64,000 nt of DNA from Cellvibrio sp. UBA7671 (GTDB lineage Bacteria > Pseudomonadota > Gammaproteobacteria > Pseudomonadales > Cellvibrionaceae), in assembly GCA_002483145.1 (NCBI GenBank), contig DLHJ01000001.1, forward strand, positions 62,001 through 126,000, written 5' to 3'. This document shows positions 25,328-33,425 of this stretch, one piece after another. Position 1 is the first letter of the stretch, and every line of letters begins with the position of its first letter. The notes beneath the pieces were generated by a model. The model had not been told where the DNA came from. It saw only the letters and a list, made by a program, of their open reading frames with translations, and did not search any database. The position numbers and the translations under genes are program-made.

Positions 25328-27700
25328 TTATTGGCAGGCAGACCCCGTGATCACCGGAATTTCAGCCGTGCCTGAGTGAGTACCCTGGAAACCGAACTCA
25401 ACAGACTGCCCCGGTTGGATTGTGCTGTTCCAGCTCAGGTTAGTTGCTGAGTAGGGATTGGTGCCAGTGACAGTGGCGTTCCAGGTCCCGCTTAAACGAG
25501 TGCTGCCCGCATAAGTCCAACTCACACTCCAGCCATTGATCGCGCTGGTGCCTCTATTGGTAATCCGGATCGCACCAGTGAAGCCGGCCCCCCAGTTATT
25601 GCTCACTGTGTAGCTGCAGTTGCTACCCGCGGCTGCCCGGCTGCTGGCAATGCTGCTCGCCACGCTCGATGCCGGTCTGCTACTCGCGGGAATAGAGCTG
25701 GCGGGTGTGCTGCTACGCGATGAACTGCTTAACGCCACTGAACTACTGGAACGACTGGATGAAACCATCGGCAGCGATGAGGCAGGCTTACTTGAAGCAA
25801 CGCTGGAGCTACTGGCCGGAGTGGTAGCGTTGGGGTTGGTGCCCACAAAGTACAGGTCCGGTGCCGCCGGTGTTGCCATGCCATCGCCGAGGAAAAAGCC
25901 GGTGTGTGGCGGTTGGTTATAACCCACATTTTGCCAGGCGATGGCAGTGCGGTACTGGGTGTCGTGCATCAGCGTGCGCAGCTTGTGGGTGGTCAGGGTC
26001 GGGGTGCTGAAAATCAACAATTGGCTGTTGTTTTCATGGCGCCAGATCACCTCTTCACGCCAGTCACCCAGCAGGTCTGCCGATAAACCGGGGGTGGATT
26101 TGGTGCCGTTATTAGATGCGGCGCCGTAGTTGTAGGCGGTGAGCAAACGGCTGCTGTTATTACTGCTGTAGTTCCACTTGTCGATCATGGTGTTGTTGAG
26201 CTGTTCGCGCAGTAGATCGCCATCCCACCAGGCCGCAAAGTTGGTTGATGCTGGTTTGGTAGTGCCTATCTGACCGCCGGTGGGATTGTTCAGCCCGCCC
26301 ACGCTCGCCCAGCTTTCGGCGCCCGCGGTGCGCGGGTCTATATCCATAATTACTCCACGGCCGACATCTGCGCCGCCGCTGGGAAGGCTCCAGATAACCT
26401 GGCCGGTCTTGGCGTCATGCATATCGACGCCAGTGGCGTTGGACTCATGCACCATAAACACTTCCAAACCCGGACGGCTGGGGATGAAATCAGAGAGGTG
26501 CAGCGCATCGCCGTGACCGAAGCCGGTGGAGTACATGAGGGTGCCGTTGTCGTTGATGGTAGCCGCACCGTAGACGATTTCATCTTTGCCGTCCTGGTCC
26601 ACATCGCCCACGGTCAAACTGTGCGCGCCCTGACCGGCGGCGGCACCATTGCCGCTGGCAGTGCTGTCAAAGGTCCAGCGACGGGTGAGCTGGCCATTGC
26701 GCCAGTCCCAGGCGACCAGCACTGCGCGGGTGTAATAACCGCGTGTGAAGACCAGACTAGGGCGAGTGCCGTCGAGGTAGGCAATGCCCGCAAGGAAGCG
26801 GTCAACCCGGTTGCCGTAACCATCGCCCCAACTGCTGACGGTGCCGCGCGCGGGCAGGTAGTCGGTTGATGCCATGGCTACACCAGTCTGGCCGTTAAAC
26901 ACGGTCAGATATTCGGGGCCCGAGAGGATATAACCGCTGGCATTGCGGTAGTCAGTATTGGCGTTGCTGCCGCCTTGCACAGTACCTGCGGCATCGCGCG
27001 TGCCCGGTGCGGTTTTCATCGCTACTTCGGCTTTGCCGTCACCGTCCAGGTCGTAAACCATAAACTGGGTGTAGTGGGCGCCCGCGCGGATGTTTTTGCC
27101 CAGATCGATGCGCCACAAACGCGTGCCATTCATTTCATAGGCATCAACAATGACGTTGCCGGTATAGCCACTTTGCGAGTTGTCCTTGGCATTGGAAGGA
27201 TCCCACTTCACTACGATTTCATATTCACCGTCGCCATCCAGATCGCCCACACTCAGGTCATTGGGAGCGTAGGTATAGGCCTCGCCACTCGGCGTAGTGC
27301 CGCCATTCGGACGGTTGAGGTTGACTGCCAAATAGGGGTTTGCCCATGTGGCTTTAGCCGGATTGGCCGCCAGTTCGGTACCATTAATGACCGCGCGTAC
27401 GGTGTAAGCCGCGCTGGTGGTACCGCTGGTATCCAAGTAGTTAGTGCTATTGGTAATAGGCGCTGCGGTGATCTTGCTGCCATTTCGATAGACGTTAAAA
27501 CTGATGCTGGCCGGGTCATTACCCAGCATCCGCCAACTAATTAACACGCCACTGCCGGAGGGGAGTGCGACTACCCCGCGGTCCAGATATTCCGCTTGCC
27601 GGGCGGCAAAGCTGGGTAACGCCATAATGCCGGACAGCCCGGCGCACAAACATGCCAATAAGGTTTTGCGCAGCCAAGGCTGCGGATGACGTTTGATCAT
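25328..27700 (-). CDS. Rhamnogalacturonan lyase PL11 with C-terminal CBM2
   Basis: This secreted 790-residue enzyme cleaves the rhamnose-galacturonate backbone of pectin (rhamnogalacturonan I) by beta-elimination. The signal peptide ends near residue 32 (LPSFA). The PL11 beta-propeller (about 34-630) has several calcium-binding DxDGDGxxE-type loops: VGDLDGDGEYEIVVKWD, VYDLDGDGKAEVAMK, VGDVDQDGKDEIVYG, and typical text such as AEYLDRGVVAL and DLLGDWREEVIWR. A serine-rich linker (about 635-690) leads to a CBM2 cellulose-binding module (CSYTVSNNWGAGFTGAIRI to the end, with conserved Trp residues and terminal Cys). The CBM holds the enzyme on cellulose while it acts on pectin. A LacI-like palindrome about 300 bases upstream may be regulatory. 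Confidence 0.95.
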   Translation of the reverse strand: MIKRHPQPWLRKTLLACLCAGLSGIMALPSFAARQAEYLDRGVVALPSGSGVLISWRMLGNDPASISFNVYRNGSKITAAPITNSTNYLDTSGTTSAAYTVRAVINGTELAANPAKATWANPYLAVNLNRPNGGTTPSGEAYTYAPNDLSVGDLDGDGEYEIVVKWDPSNAKDNSQSGYTGNVIVDAYEMNGTRLWRIDLGKNIRAGAHYTQFMVYDLDGDGKAEVAMKTAPGTRDAAGTVQGGSNANTDYRNASGYILSGPEYLTVFNGQTGVAMASTDYLPARGTVSSWGDGYGNRVDRFLAGIAYLDGTRPSLVFTRGYYTRAVLVAWDWRNGQLTRRWTFDSTASGNGAAAGQGAHSLTVGDVDQDGKDEIVYGAATINDNGTLMYSTGFGHGDALHLSDFIPSRPGLEVFMVHESNATGVDMHDAKTGQVIWSLPSGGADVGRGVIMDIDPRTAGAESWASVGGLNNPTGGQIGTTKPASTNFAAWWDGDLLREQLNNTMIDKWNYSSNNSSRLLTAYNYGAASNNGTKSTPGLSADLLGDWREEVIWRHENNSQLLIFSTPTLTTHKLRTLMHDTQYRTAIAWQNVGYNQPPHTGFFLGDGMATPAAPDLYFVGTNPNATTPASSSSVASSKPASSLPMVSSSRSSSSVALSSSSRSSTPASSIPASSRPASSVASSIASSRAAAGSNCSYTVSNNWGAGFTGAIRITNRGTSAINGWSVSWTYAGSTRLSGTWNATVTGTNPYSATNLSWNSTIQPGQSVEFGFQGTHSGTAEIPVITGSACQ

Positions 27701-27919
27701 GATGGTTCTCGCTTGTTATTCGTAGTGATAAACATGAGGCTTGCACCTACGGCGCCAAGGCGTGTAGCTGTGGTGCTGCGGTAGTAAGTCCCTGCGTCAG
27801 GTTTTCGGGTATTACGACACTTTGCCGAGCGTCAGGTACAGCATGTTTTATTAAAATTATGGGATCGGGCTCCGCTGGAGAGATCCGGTTTGGGCGCCGG
27901 AAGCGGGTTTCGCTAGAGT

Positions 27920-28008
27920 ATATAAATCGGATTTATATGGAAGGCTTAATTAGCGACAAATGCGACTTGGATGGTGCTTGGTTGCACAAAATGAGAAACC
28001 GGTTACAA
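27920..28008. promoter_or_regulatory. Two candidate operators upstream of PL11 lyase
   Basis: ATATAAAT-CGG-ATTTATAT at 27920-27938 has perfect 8-base arms. About 57 bases on, GAAACCGGTTACA (27995-28007) contains the centre AACCGGTT and resembles LacI-family operators (TGTAACC half-site pattern, 5 of 7 symmetric). Both lie on the promoter side of the lyase. Function is inferred. Confidence 0.38.
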
Positions 28009-28066
28009 GGTTTTTTCTCATACAAAGTAAGGATTTCATCAATGAATAGAATGCTGCGGGATTATT

Positions 28067-28092
28067 GCAGGCCTCCTCAGTAGGAGGCCTGC
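28067..28092 (-). terminator. Hairpin after ppk1
   Basis: GCAGGCCTCCT (28067-28077), loop CAGT, AGGAGGCCTGC (28082-28092); 11 perfect pairs, about 35 bases after the ppk1 stop. There is no T-run, so termination may need Rho or the hairpin may protect the 3' end. Confidence 0.6.
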
Positions 28093-28127
28093 ATGTTGGA
28101 ACGCGCAGATGATCGGTTGATGCGCGT

Positions 28128-30191
28128 TTAAACGACGGCGTGCGCCGACCAGCGCTCCAGCAAAATCGCCTGGGCATCGACCAGCTCCGCACCTTCCTGG
28201 ACTTGGCAGGGCACGTAGCTGCCATCTTCTTGCAATAACCAGGCGTGGGTATTGTCAGCGAGGTAGAGCTGCATATCCTCCAGAATGCGGTCGCGGATTT
28301 TTTTGTGTTTGATCGGAAAGCAAGTTTCCACCCTGTGGAACATATTGCGCAGCATCCAGTCGGCGCTCGAACAAAATAATTCCGGGTTGCCGTTATTTTC
28401 AAAATAAAACACGCGATGGTGTTCGAGGAAGCGGCCGATAATCGAGCGCACGCGGATATTTTCTGACAAGCCCGCAACACCGGGGCGCAATTGGCAGACG
28501 CCGCGCACGATCAAATCGATCTGCACACCGGCTTGCGATGCGGCGTAGAGTTCGTTCACCAACTCTTCATCGTAAAGCGCATTCATTTTGGCGATGATGC
28601 GCGCGGGCTTGCCCTGCTCAGCGTGTTCTCTTTCTGTGCGGATGCGCTTCACCATGCCCTTGTGCAAGGTGAAAGGCGCGTATAAAAGCGCTTCCATTTT
28701 GGATGCTTTGCCCATGCTCGATAATTGCAAAAAGATGCGGTACACATCTTCGCCAATATCTTTGTCGGAGGTGAGCAATCCGTAGTCGGTATAAATTTTA
28801 CTGGTGCGCGGGTGATAGTTGCCGGTGCCCAAATGCACGTAATAGCGCAGCTTGCCGGTTTCACGACGCGCGACCAAAATCATCTTGGCGTGGGTTTTAA
28901 AACCCACCACACCGTAAATCACATGGATACCAAACCGCTGCAAGCGCTCGGCCAGTGCCACGTTTTGCTCTTCATCAAAACGCGCGCGCAATTCTACAAT
29001 TGCAGTCACTTCTTTACCGGCTTTGGCGGCGGCGACCAGTGCATCCACAATCGGCGAATTGGAGCCGGTGCGATACAAGGTTTGTTTAATCGCTAATACG
29101 CTCGGGTCGGCGGCGGCTTCGCGCAAAAAATCTACCACGCCCTGAAATGAATCGAACGGGTGATGGAGCAAAATATCCTGCTTCTGCAACACTTCAAAAT
29201 AGGAGTTGGTGCGCTTGGGCAATTTGGGCATGGCTTGCACAAAGGGTTTGAAATAATGCGCAGCGTCTTTGACCAAATCAAACAAATCGCCGTAGCGATT
29301 TAAATTCACCGGCCCATTAATGCGGTACAAATCGCGCTCTTTAATTTCGCAGCGCTGCAATAAAAATTGCTCCAACTCCGAGGGGCAGGTATCGGTAATT
29401 TCCAAACGCACTTCATCGCCGTATTGGCGATACGCCAACTCACCTTGAACGGCGCGCAACAAATCGTCGGTCTCTTCTTCGTCGAGGAAAATGTCAGAGT
29501 TGCGCGTGAGGCGGAATTGATAGCTTTCCATTACAGTCATGCCGACAAATATTTCGGCCATAAAAAAATGGATGATGGAGGAGATAAATACAAAGTTGCG
29601 CCCGTTAATACTCAGCGCTTCGGGCAATTCAATAATGTGCGGTAGCGAGCGCGGCACCTGCACGATCGCGCGGCCGGAATTGCGGCCGAAGGCGTCTTTG
29701 CCATCGAGGCGGACAATAAAATTCAAACTCTTGTTGAGGATGCGCGGAAATGGATGCGCAGGGTCGAGCCCGATCGGGCTGAGCACCGGCAGTACATCGG
29801 ATAAAAAGATATGTTTGAGGTATTGGATTTGCTCCGGGTTCCAATCTTCGCGGCGCAGTACCTGAATGCCCTGTTCACGCATAGACGGCAACAATTCGCT
29901 GTTGAGTATGCGGTATTGCTCAGCCACCAACTCATGGGCGCGCAGGGAAATTTCATTCAGGGTCTGGGTCTGGGTCAAGCCGTCCGGCCCCTGGGTGGGC
30001 GGCGCATTGCGCTCAAGTATTTCTACCAACCCGCCTACACGCACCTCAAAAAACTCATCGAGGTTGGTGGAAAAAATGCACAGAAAACGCAGCCGTTCCA
30101 GCAGCGGTAAACTGCGGTTGTAGGCTTGATGAAGGACGCGTTTGTTAAATTCGAGCAGACTCAGCTCGCGGTTGAAATAGGCGTTAGACAC
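28128..30191 (-). CDS. ppk1: Polyphosphate kinase 1
   Basis: This 687-residue enzyme makes inorganic polyphosphate from ATP reversibly and is usually membrane-associated. Family stretches are YFNRELSLLEFNKRVL and FLCIFSTNLDEFFEVRVG at the N terminus, LLHHPFDSFQGVVDFLREAAADP, IKQTLYRTG, and the two histidine-bearing phospholipase-D-like motifs FGIHVIYGVVGFKTHAKMIL (autophosphorylated His expected here) and STKYHPRTSKIYTDYGLLT-like GTGNYHPRTSKIYTDYGL. Length equals E. coli Ppk (688). Its promoter region carries a Pho-box-like double repeat with a correctly spaced -10 element, so PhoB control under phosphate limitation is likely. No ppx is adjacent. Confidence 0.97.
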   Translation of the reverse strand: MSNAYFNRELSLLEFNKRVLHQAYNRSLPLLERLRFLCIFSTNLDEFFEVRVGGLVEILERNAPPTQGPDGLTQTQTLNEISLRAHELVAEQYRILNSELLPSMREQGIQVLRREDWNPEQIQYLKHIFLSDVLPVLSPIGLDPAHPFPRILNKSLNFIVRLDGKDAFGRNSGRAIVQVPRSLPHIIELPEALSINGRNFVFISSIIHFFMAEIFVGMTVMESYQFRLTRNSDIFLDEEETDDLLRAVQGELAYRQYGDEVRLEITDTCPSELEQFLLQRCEIKERDLYRINGPVNLNRYGDLFDLVKDAAHYFKPFVQAMPKLPKRTNSYFEVLQKQDILLHHPFDSFQGVVDFLREAAADPSVLAIKQTLYRTGSNSPIVDALVAAAKAGKEVTAIVELRARFDEEQNVALAERLQRFGIHVIYGVVGFKTHAKMILVARRETGKLRYYVHLGTGNYHPRTSKIYTDYGLLTSDKDIGEDVYRIFLQLSSMGKASKMEALLYAPFTLHKGMVKRIRTEREHAEQGKPARIIAKMNALYDEELVNELYAASQAGVQIDLIVRGVCQLRPGVAGLSENIRVRSIIGRFLEHHRVFYFENNGNPELFCSSADWMLRNMFHRVETCFPIKHKKIRDRILEDMQLYLADNTHAWLLQEDGSYVPCQVQEGAELVDAQAILLERWSAHAVV

Positions 30192-30236
30192 CTTGTACCT
30201 CGTTACCCGATTTGTGTTAAGCCAATAATTCGCGCC

Positions 30237-30270
30237 AGATTATGTCAATCATGTGACAGAAATAAGACAG
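30237..30270 (-). promoter_or_regulatory. Pho box and -10 element of ppk1
   Basis: Read on the minus strand, CTGTCTT-ATTT-CTGTCAC (30270 to 30253) matches the PhoB consensus of two CTGTCAT repeats with a 4-base A/T spacer at about 15 of 18 positions. A third TTGACAT repeat follows in 11-base phase. TAATCT (30242 to 30237) lies 10 bases after the second repeat, the usual Pho-promoter spacing. It is 46 bases from the ppk1 start. Confidence 0.68.
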
Positions 30271-30360
30271 CAGTTGCTTGGTGCTAACACTAGCAAAGTT
30301 TTGGGTGCAAGAGTGGGCTTAGTGCAAAAAGCGGGAATATGAAGTCTGGGGATCAAGGGA

Positions 30361-30386
30361 AGACCTTGGGCAAGCACCCAAGGTCT
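30361..30386 (-). terminator. Hairpin after DUF4156-like lipoprotein
   Basis: AGACCTTGGG (30361-30370), loop CAAGCA, CCCAAGGTCT (30377-30386). Ten perfect pairs, eight bases past the stop of the small lipoprotein. The T-run is only on the far (plus A) side, so the strand assignment rests on gene position. Confidence 0.6.
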
Positions 30387-30393
30387 AAAAAAC

Positions 30394-30711
30394 TTAGTTG
30401 CACTTATACACATCAAAACTCTGGCGGCCATCTTGTACCAGGCTGACGGGCACTATGGTGTCGCCGCCAAATTGGGTGGCCTCATTGCGTGCAAGGTTAG
30501 TCAGTTCAGTCGCCACTTTTTCAGGTGAGCGTTTCATTGAGCCGACAAAGTTATCTTTCACTTTGACGTTCACGGTGCGCACTTTTTCGCAGTTGCGCAC
30601 ATTGGCAGCATTGGCAACAGCTACGCTGGCACCTTGCTCGCTCACTTTTACCCAGCTACAGGCGCTGGTCAGGCTGACGATGGCGGCTAACAGGAGAGTG
30701 GTTTTTTTCAT
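30394..30711 (-). CDS. Small lipoprotein, DUF4156/RcsF-like
   Basis: This 105-residue protein has a lipoprotein signal ending LTSAC (Cys18). The mature part (VKVSEQGASVAVANAANVRNCEKVRTVNVKV ... LARNEATQFGGDTIVPVSL) resembles DUF4156 proteins, whose ANEAxxxGGDTI motif is also seen in RcsF. Two further Cys residues (in VRNCEKV and VYKCN) could form a disulphide. It probably sits at the outer membrane. Role unknown. It is alone, about 200 bases upstream of ppk1 in the same direction. Confidence 0.8.
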   Translation of the reverse strand: MKKTTLLLAAIVSLTSACSWVKVSEQGASVAVANAANVRNCEKVRTVNVKVKDNFVGSMKRSPEKVATELTNLARNEATQFGGDTIVPVSLVQDGRQSFDVYKCN

Positions 30712-30986
30712 GGATAATTTTCCTCAGAAATGATTAATCAATAATCAGGGGACAAAAAACTCGCGGCTACACTAATCCCATAGCGGTCGAGTTGCAAGCC
30801 GCGGCGATCGGCGTGCCGCCGGTGTAATGTGCGGTAATAATTATTTTTGGTAATCGCGCCCATGAGTAGTATCTTTGGCGAGCATCTGCTTACCCCGGGT
30901 AAGTTGATTTTGCTGCAACCCTGCTAGTCGCACGACCAACATAAGAAATTTACCGATAGGAAAATCGCTAAAGAGGAGTTAACCCT
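30712..30986. other. Divergent promoter region between small lipoprotein and dihaem cytochrome
   Basis: About 275 bases with no gene. A GAGG ribosome site precedes the cytochrome start. No clear operator or riboswitch was recognised. Confidence 0.45.
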
Positions 30987-33170
30987 ATGGGCGCATTAAA
31001 AACCGGCCTGAGTAATTTATTTTCCCGACGCAGTTTATGGCGGCTGACCAAGCTGCTGATCATTTTCGCCATCCCCATGGGGATAAGCCTCCTGATCGGC
31101 AAGATCTACCAAAACTGGGACGATGATCCGGAGCGCGGCGCCATCGCGATTGAAAACGGCGCCTTTGGCGAAAACTATTCCACACCGATTTATCTGGACC
31201 AGGGCTGGAATGCTAACGACAGTCTCTGGTACTACAACACCACCCAGGGCTCGGCGTTAATGCCCTACGACTTTTTTATCGCGCTGGAGCAAAGCGATTC
31301 GACCGAGCCGTTCCGCGCCAACAGCCTGATCGATAAATACCGCTACCTCCCGCAAAAGCCGACCTTTTTTAACCCTGACGGCCTGCCGGTCGGATTTGTT
31401 AAAGAGTCTTACCAAGGTAATGATTACATCGGCTTTACCTGTGCCGCTTGCCACACCGGGCAGGTGAATTACAAAGGTAACGCCATTCGTATCGATGGCG
31501 GCCCCGCCATGGCCGATATGGTGGGCTTCCTTACCGATCTGCAAAAAAGCCTGGATATTGCCTTGGCTAACAGCGAGAAAAACCAGCGTTTTGTCGCCAA
31601 GGTACTGGAGCTCAATAACACCTATTCCAACGCCGATGACGTACAAGCTGACCTCCAGCGCTGGGCGCGCAAAATCCGCCTGTACAACAATATCAATGCA
31701 TCAAGAGTTGAATATGGCTATGCCCGCCTTGATGCGTTTGGGCGTATCTACAACCGTGTGCTGGAGCATGTTATCAACCGCAACCAGGTGCGCGATGTGT
31801 TGCTGGGGGCGACCAAATCCGAAGACGACGATACCAACCTGCTTACACCGGTGCAGGTAGATAAAGTGTTGGAAGACATCAGTGAAACTATTATCGGCGA
31901 CTTGCAGTTTGCCAAAATTATCGACCGTTTGATGTCCACCAAAGAAGGATATCCAGCACTCAGTTTGGCGGTGATGAACGAGCGCATCAAACCACTGCTG
32001 TTCAACGAGCCCAATGCACCGGTCAGCTACCCCTTCCTGTGGGACATAGTGCAATCCGACTATGTGCAGTGGAACGGTCTGGCATCCAATGCCGGTGTAG
32101 GGCCTCTCGGGCGCAATACGGGTGAGGTAATCGGCGTTTTTGGGATTCTCGATTGGACCGCGCACAAACGCGGTTGGAGTTTGCCAGCGCTGGTGACTGG
32201 CCAAAAGAGCAAGAGCTACCAAATCGATTTCACTTCCTCAATTGATCTGGTGAACCTGTCGCGGCTGGAATCGCATCTGGCTAGTTTGACCTCGCCCGTG
32301 TGGCCCACTCAAAAGGCGGATAGCCCGCAGCAGGAGATAGCCAAAGCGATTTTTGACAAGTTACCTGAGTGGCAAATAGACGGTACAAAAGTGCGCCGTG
32401 GCCGTGCGCTCTACGCCGAGTATTGCGAGTCCTGCCATGAGGTGATTGATCGCACTGACCATGATCGTATTGTCGTTGCCAGTATGTTGAATATTGATGT
32501 GGCGGGCACCGACCGCGCCATGGCTGAAAATAGCGTCAACTACACTGGTTTCTCCGGCAATTTTAAAAATACCTATCAAACCGAAAGCGTAGGTGGACTG
32601 GTAATCAAGGATCGCGCGCCGGTAGTGCAAATCCTCACGGCGGCTACTATGGGCGAAGTCACCACCGCGCCGGATCCGGATAAATGGTGGCCGCGTCGCG
32701 CGCTCGACTGGCTGTATATGCTGGCGCATTCCTTCTTTGATAATGAAATCAAAGCCAGTGTAAAATCCGGCAACTATCAACCGGATACCACCGCATCGCC
32801 CTACCAATCGCTGCTATCCTACAAAGCGCGCTCATTAAATGGCATCTGGGCGACCGCGCCCTACTTGCATAACGGCTCAGTGCCGAGCATTTATGATCTG
32901 CTCTTGCCGGTGAAGCGCGATGGCGATCCTGCTGATGGGCTCTATCGCCCGACCGAATTTGAAGTGGGCAGCCGCGAATTTGATCCGCGCAAAGTCGGCC
33001 TGCGCACTGAAGGCTATGATGGATTTACCTTCAAGGCGAATAAGCGTGGCGACTTTAACATCGGCCACGAATACGGCACGATCCATGCGCCTGCAGTTAA
33101 TGGCGAAAAACCAGAGCCGTTGACCGATGAGGAGCGGTGGGATTTGGTTGAATATATTAAAACCCTGTAG
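30987..33170 (+). CDS. Membrane-anchored dihaem c-type cytochrome, RoxA/peroxidase-like
   Basis: This 727-residue protein has an N-terminal membrane anchor or uncleaved signal (about 20-38) and a large periplasmic part. Two haem c sites are visible: CAACH at residues 152-156 and CESCH at 480-484. The region around LNGIWATAPYLHNGSVPSIYDLLLP and FEVGSREFDPRKVGL resembles RoxA-type rubber oxygenase relatives and the dihaem cytochrome c peroxidase superfamily. RoxA proteins cleave polyisoprene with dioxygen; most homologues have no proven substrate. The size is close to RoxA, larger than MauG or CcpA peroxidases. It may oxidise a hydrophobic or plant-derived substrate, but that is inference. AGAGGAG precedes the ATG. 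The next gene is a separately spaced serine hydrolase. Confidence 0.82.
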   Translation: MGALKTGLSNLFSRRSLWRLTKLLIIFAIPMGISLLIGKIYQNWDDDPERGAIAIENGAFGENYSTPIYLDQGWNANDSLWYYNTTQGSALMPYDFFIALEQSDSTEPFRANSLIDKYRYLPQKPTFFNPDGLPVGFVKESYQGNDYIGFTCAACHTGQVNYKGNAIRIDGGPAMADMVGFLTDLQKSLDIALANSEKNQRFVAKVLELNNTYSNADDVQADLQRWARKIRLYNNINASRVEYGYARLDAFGRIYNRVLEHVINRNQVRDVLLGATKSEDDDTNLLTPVQVDKVLEDISETIIGDLQFAKIIDRLMSTKEGYPALSLAVMNERIKPLLFNEPNAPVSYPFLWDIVQSDYVQWNGLASNAGVGPLGRNTGEVIGVFGILDWTAHKRGWSLPALVTGQKSKSYQIDFTSSIDLVNLSRLESHLASLTSPVWPTQKADSPQQEIAKAIFDKLPEWQIDGTKVRRGRALYAEYCESCHEVIDRTDHDRIVVASMLNIDVAGTDRAMAENSVNYTGFSGNFKNTYQTESVGGLVIKDRAPVVQILTAATMGEVTTAPDPDKWWPRRALDWLYMLAHSFFDNEIKASVKSGNYQPDTTASPYQSLLSYKARSLNGIWATAPYLHNGSVPSIYDLLLPVKRDGDPADGLYRPTEFEVGSREFDPRKVGLRTEGYDGFTFKANKRGDFNIGHEYGTIHAPAVNGEKPEPLTDEERWDLVEYIKTL

Positions 33171-33425
33171 GTCTGAAACCTTAACACAGGGTGTAATCAA
33201 AGGAACGATAGCGCCACTTTTTGCTGTATTGTCCACACGGGTAATATGGCAAAGGTGGCGTTCTTGCATCTGTGGATGGTGAAACCATCGGCATCAGAAA
33301 CTATCGATAGGGAAAAAGGTCGATGATAAAAATATCGATGGCAGGAAGGAATGATCGCATTTTTTTATTACCCTATTCCCCTCGGTCATCCACAAAATGG
33401 CCTTTAACGAGTTAGCTGTTTGTTT

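Larger units (their letters stand above)
27701..28127. other. Intergenic region upstream of PL11 lyase
   Basis: About 430 bases without a gene. It contains two palindromes (27920-27938 and 27995-28008), a bulged hairpin (27992-28020) and a strong hairpin next to the ppk1 stop (28067-28092). The rest shows nothing recognisable. It should hold the PL11 promoter. Confidence 0.5.

Noticed and set aside
33171-33425. Possible riboswitch before the serine hydrolase
   Set aside because: Only small hairpins such as GATGGT-GAA-ACCATC are seen; no c-di-GMP or other riboswitch core was recognised.
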